From positions 1,211 through 12,377 of the forward strand of contig NW_014011784.1 of NCBI RefSeq assembly GCF_000611645.1: a stretch of 11,167 nucleotides of DNA, given 5' to 3'. The notes beneath the pieces are model-generated. The model was not told where the DNA came from and did no database searches. It was given only the letters and a program-made list of their open reading frames with translations. Of the stretch, positions 8,004 to 11,167 are shown in pieces (within the stretch, counting starts at the first letter, position 1; the number at the start of each line of letters is the position of its first letter). This DNA is from Monoraphidium neglectum. Its lineage: Eukaryota; Chlorophyta; Chlorophyceae; Sphaeropleales; Selenastraceae. A program made the position numbers and the translations under genes.

Positions 8004-9168
8004 GCAGCAGGGCAGCCTCCGCTTCTATTGCGGCCACCGCCGCCTGCGGCGCCGCTTCCTGTGCTCCCGGAGGCACCCGTGCCGGCGCTGCCGGCGCTGC
8101 CGCCAGCGCTGCTGGCGGCACCGGCACCCCCGCCGCGGCCGCCGCCGCGACCATCTCCAGCACCTCCGGCGCCCCCATCAGCCGCGCGAGCGCGCCGCGC
8201 AGCAGCACGTGGTTGCTGCACACCAGCCGCGCGAGCGCGGGGAACGCGGCGCGCACCTCGGCGCGCAGGTCGGGGCCGGGCATGCCGCGCAGGAGGTCGA
8301 GGGCGAGCTCAACCAGGGGGGCCCGCACCGCATGCTCCCAGCTGGTGCCATACAGGATGTCCCGCATCGGATCGTCCCCGCCACTACTGCTGCCCTTGAC
8401 ACCACCAACTGCCGCCTGCTGCTGCTGCTGCTGCTGATGGCGGCCGCCGCCGCCGAGGCTCGTGCTGCTGGCGGCCTCCGCGGATATGATGTCCCTGCAG
8501 AGCTGCTGCAGGCGCGCACGCGCGGCGGCGGCCTGCTCCGGGGTTGGGTCGCCGCGCTCCAGGCTGCGCACCAGGCCCTGGGGAGGGGGGGGCGCGCACA
8601 CAGGGGGCGCCGCGTGCGGGGGAGGCAGCAGTGAGCACGAGTGAGAAAGCCGCCGCAGCTGCCGCCCCATCCCATGCAGTCCAGGCTGCAGCACAGCCCG
8701 GCATCGAGCCCGCCTGGCCAAACCGTGAATGAATAGCGCGGCCGGCGTCCTTTCAAAGCAGCCGCGCCCCTGTGTAGGCCAAGGCAGAGCGCCATGCTCC
8801 ACACGCTCCACCCCACGATCACAAGGAGTGAGCGCCCACAGGCGAAGGAGGCGGCCAATGCGCCGCCGCATTCAACAAAACCCCACCTGGATCAGCTGCG
8901 TGCCGCCCTCCACCTCCAGCCTCATGAGGGCCAGGCCCACCACCTCGCAGCTCTCAGCGCTGCCCACCAGCAGCTCGGGCGCGCCGCCGCGCCGCGCCCG
9001 CGGGCTGCCGCCGCTGGCGCCGGCACCGCTGCCGCCGCCGCCCAGCGCGGCGCGGGTCGCGACAACCGAGAGGCCCACGCCTGGCTCGGCCGCGGCGGGG
9101 TCGGGCGGCAAGCTGCGGGCGGGCGGGTCTGCCGGAGCCACCGCGTTCGCCCGCCCCTCCGCTGCGGA

Positions 9169-9218
<50 letters not shown>

Positions 9219-9581
9219 CCCCGTCTTCCAGCGGGTCCGCGGCCTCTATCTCAGCAGACGGCCCCGCGCCGCCGCCCGCAAACACCGGCCGCTGCTGCGG
9301 CCCCTCCCGGGCCGCCGCCCCGCCGTCCGACGCCGCGCCGCCGCCGCCCGTCGCTGTCACCGCCGCCGCTGCCGCCGCTGCCGCGGCCGCCGCGCCGCCT
9401 TCCGACAGCGTGGGCGCCCTTCCGCTGAAGGAGGTGCCGCCCTCCACCAGGCCCGTCACGCTGATGCTGCTGGTGGCAGACTGGGCTGATGCGAGGCCCG
9501 ACGCATCCAACCACCCCCTGCCGCTCGGCTCCGCCGCCGCCGCCGCCGCCGCGGGCGGCGGCGCGCTCTTGCCCGCGCCCG

Positions 9582-9634
<53 letters not shown>

Positions 9635-11167
9635 GAGTCGCCGCCGCCCTGGCGCGCGCTGCCGGCCGCGGCCTCTGCGTTGAAGGCCATAGCGGCCGCC
9701 ACTGTGTCCCCGAGGACCCTCAGCAGCCGCATCTGGGCGTCCCACGACAGCTCTTCCAGGCACCGCGCGTGCATCTCCCCCAGCGCCCGCAGCAGCAGCA
9801 CCAGCTGACGCGCGCGCACGCGCAGCGTGCGCAGCGCAGCGTCTCCGACGGCGCCGCCGCGGGGCGGCGGCGCGGGCGCGTTTGACGGCGCGCTTGTGCG
9901 GCGCGCGCGCTCGAGCCCGCCGTTCGCGCCGCTCGCGCCGCCGGCCGCGCCGAACCGCGCGCCGGGCGACCCTGGCTGCTGCCCCTGCTGCTGCGCCAGC
10001 AGCCGCGCCGCGTACGCCGCCGGCGACCGCGGGCTGCCCCCCGGGCTCCCGCCGCCCGCCCCCTCCGCCAGGCGTCCCGGCACCGCGCTCGCGGGGCCCG
10101 CCAGCTGCTGCTCCGCCGCCGCGGCCGCGGCCACGGCCGCCGCCTGCTGCCGCGCGAGCGCCACGACCGTCGCCACGTCATCCTTCGCCGCCTGTGACAC
10201 CAGGTCGATGAGTAGCGCCCAGTGCTCGGTCCCTCCGACGCCCCCGCCACCGCCGCCCGCGCTGCGCGCGTGGCGCAGCGCGGCGAGCGTGGTTGCGAGG
10301 CGCAGCAGCGCGCCGAGGCCGGCCATTGCCAGGTGCTGGGAGGTGTGGTGGTACCAGATCATCGAGATCGCCGCCAGCTGGCGAATCAGATCGCCCTGGG
10401 GTTTTGGAAAAACGGGGCGAAGCGGCGGGGCCCCGGGGGTGAGGGTCTTGGGCGTCGGCGGGGCACGGCGGCGACGCCGGTGCCAAGCAGGGGGGGCCCG
10501 GCGGCGCTCAAGTCGCGGTCGCCGCGCCGGCACCAATGTGATGGTCCGGGCCTTTCAGGCTCCGTGGGCGCAGCTGAGCGTCCCCCTTCGGCGGCCAACC
10601 GGCAAAGGGGCCGCCCCGCAAGACCGCCCCGCTGGCGCCGCGCGCGGCTGTCGCAAAGCGGCTGATTTCGGAGCCGCGCGGGACGAGGGCGCAGCAGCCC
10701 CGCCTGTACGCACCAAGGTGCCGCCCAACCCGGGCTGCCGCCTACCTGGTACTTTTCTGAGATCAGCCCGATCTGCTCGCACAGCAGCGGGAAGTAGCGG
10801 TCCATCCGCCGCAGCAGCGCCAGCACCAGCCCGTCCTCCTCTGCCCGCGCCACCGCCGCCAGCTGCGCCGCCGCCGCCGCCTCCCGCGCCTGCTGCTGCC
10901 CCGCGCCGCCGCCTCCCCCTCCCCCTCCTCCTCCGCCCGCCGCCGCGCCGCCGCCCCGATCGCCGCCGGCGCCGTCCGCGCCGCCGACGCCCGGCGGCAG
11001 CGCGAGCATGTTTTTCACGACGCGCTGCAGCAGCACGCGCCACGCGGCGTCGTCCCAGTGGGCGCTGTGGTCTGACAGCAGGGCAAACAGCACGTCCAGG
11101 GTCGCCTCCGCCAGCTGGGGGCGGCGGTCGTGCTGCAGGACGTCTGACAGGGTGCGCAGCAGCAGGC
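7999..11167 (-). CDS. BIG-type Sec7 ARF guanine-nucleotide exchange factor, C-terminal part (5' end outside window)
   Basis: Minus-strand exons: 10746-11167 (runs off the edge), 8887-10395 and 7999-8577. Introns of 350 and 309 bp are both phase 0 with CAG|GT donors and CCCCAG acceptors. 835 residues are visible. They follow the helical repeat region C-terminal to Sec7 in BIG proteins, in the correct order: DDAAWRVLLQRVVKNML, a PLL-type helix, YHHTSQHLAMAGLGALLRL (about 155), HWALLIDLVSQAA (about 197), WDAQMRLLRVLGDTV (about 350), LALMRLEVEGG (about 630), and SWEHAVRAPLVELALDLL with RAAFPALARLVCSNH near the end. BIG proteins activate ARF GTPases at the trans-Golgi and endosomes and are targets of brefeldin A. 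The Sec7 domain should lie to the right of the window. Homopolymer-rich inserts separate the conserved helices. The protein ends LLL at the TAA (7999-8001). The family call rests on motif order from memory, without alignment. Confidence 0.8.
8416..8436 (-). repeat. (CAG)7 tract, polyQ in the last BIG exon
   Basis: Seven CTG on the plus strand read as seven in-frame CAG (Gln) codons on the coding strand, followed by the Ala of the next segment. The tract sits in a Gly/Ser-rich linker before the conserved C-terminal helices. Confidence 0.9.
8578..8886 (-). other. Last intron of the BIG gene
   Basis: The donor is CAG|GTGGGG after the motif GGTQLIQ and the acceptor is CCTCCCCAG|GGC before GLVRSLERGD; the intron is 309 bp, phase 0. 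The length is a multiple of three, but retention would meet a stop after four codons (VGFC then TGA at 8872-8874). Confidence 0.75.
9169..9216 (-). repeat. 16-codon polyQ tract interrupted by CAA
   Basis: On the coding strand the order is four CAG, one CAA, nine CAG, one CAA and one CAG, all in frame as Gln. It lies in the low-complexity part of the middle BIG exon, just after an acidic EDGE segment. The CAA interruptions suggest an older, more stable repeat than the pure tract at 9583-9633. Confidence 0.9.
9583..9633 (-). repeat. Uninterrupted (CAG)17 tract, polyQ
   Basis: Seventeen perfect CTG on plus read as seventeen CAG Gln codons in the BIG frame, directly after Asp-Ser and before Ala-Gly. 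With no interruption it is a good candidate for length variation between strains. Confidence 0.9.
10396..10745 (-). other. First visible intron of the BIG gene
   Basis: The donor is TACCAG|GTAGGC and the acceptor AAACCCCAG|GGCGATC; the intron is 350 bp, phase 0. Splicing joins the helix ending in ISEKYQ to GDLIRQLAAISMIWYHH, restoring the helix order of BIG proteins. The length is not a multiple of three, so retention shifts the frame. Confidence 0.75.

Noticed and set aside
9169..9633. Regularly spaced repeats suggestive of a CRISPR array
   Set aside because: These are in-frame trinucleotide (polyQ) runs in a eukaryotic exon; there are no unique spacers and no cas genes.
8729..9808. Plus-strand open frame of 359 codons with long poly-Cys runs
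   Set aside because: It is the antisense reading of the BIG exon: CAG Gln codons read as TGC on the other strand. No domain-like sequence.

Overview
The window looks like nuclear DNA of a GC-rich chlorophyte green alga; a volvocine or Sphaeropleales-type genome would fit, but the species cannot be named. Evidence: about 70% GC, short GT-AG introns (150-350 bp) interrupting every gene, Ala/Gly/Gln homopolymers encoded by GC-rich triplets, TGTAA polyadenylation-like signals, and no operons or bacterial ribosome binding sites.

Layout. (1) 1-772: upstream region of lower GC in its second half, read as promoter and 5' leader. (2) 773-6412, plus strand: a gene of at least six and probably seven exons, encoding about 1,475 residues with three cyclic-nucleotide-binding domains (CNBDs) in tandem. 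Each domain is split by a long low-complexity insert between its N-terminal half and its phosphate-binding cassette. The third cassette lacks the usual Phe and Arg. (3) 6413-7366: no convincing gene; facing TGTAA signals, a TATAAA motif and a strong splice donor. (4) 7367-7695, minus strand: a probable two-exon gene for a 62-residue protein of unknown family. (5) 7999-11167, minus strand: the last three exons of a BIG-type Sec7 ARF guanine-nucleotide exchange factor, whose 5' part, including the Sec7 domain, lies beyond the right edge. Its conserved C-terminal helices are separated by polyQ and polyAla stretches.

The CNBD gene converges on the two minus-strand genes, which lie in tandem about 300 bp apart. 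Nothing suggests that the three genes act in one pathway: the BIG protein belongs to Golgi/endosome vesicle traffic, the CNBD protein probably to cAMP/cGMP sensing. All intron boundaries were chosen by hand from GT-AG sites, phase agreement and restored domain continuity. The phases agree at every junction proposed.
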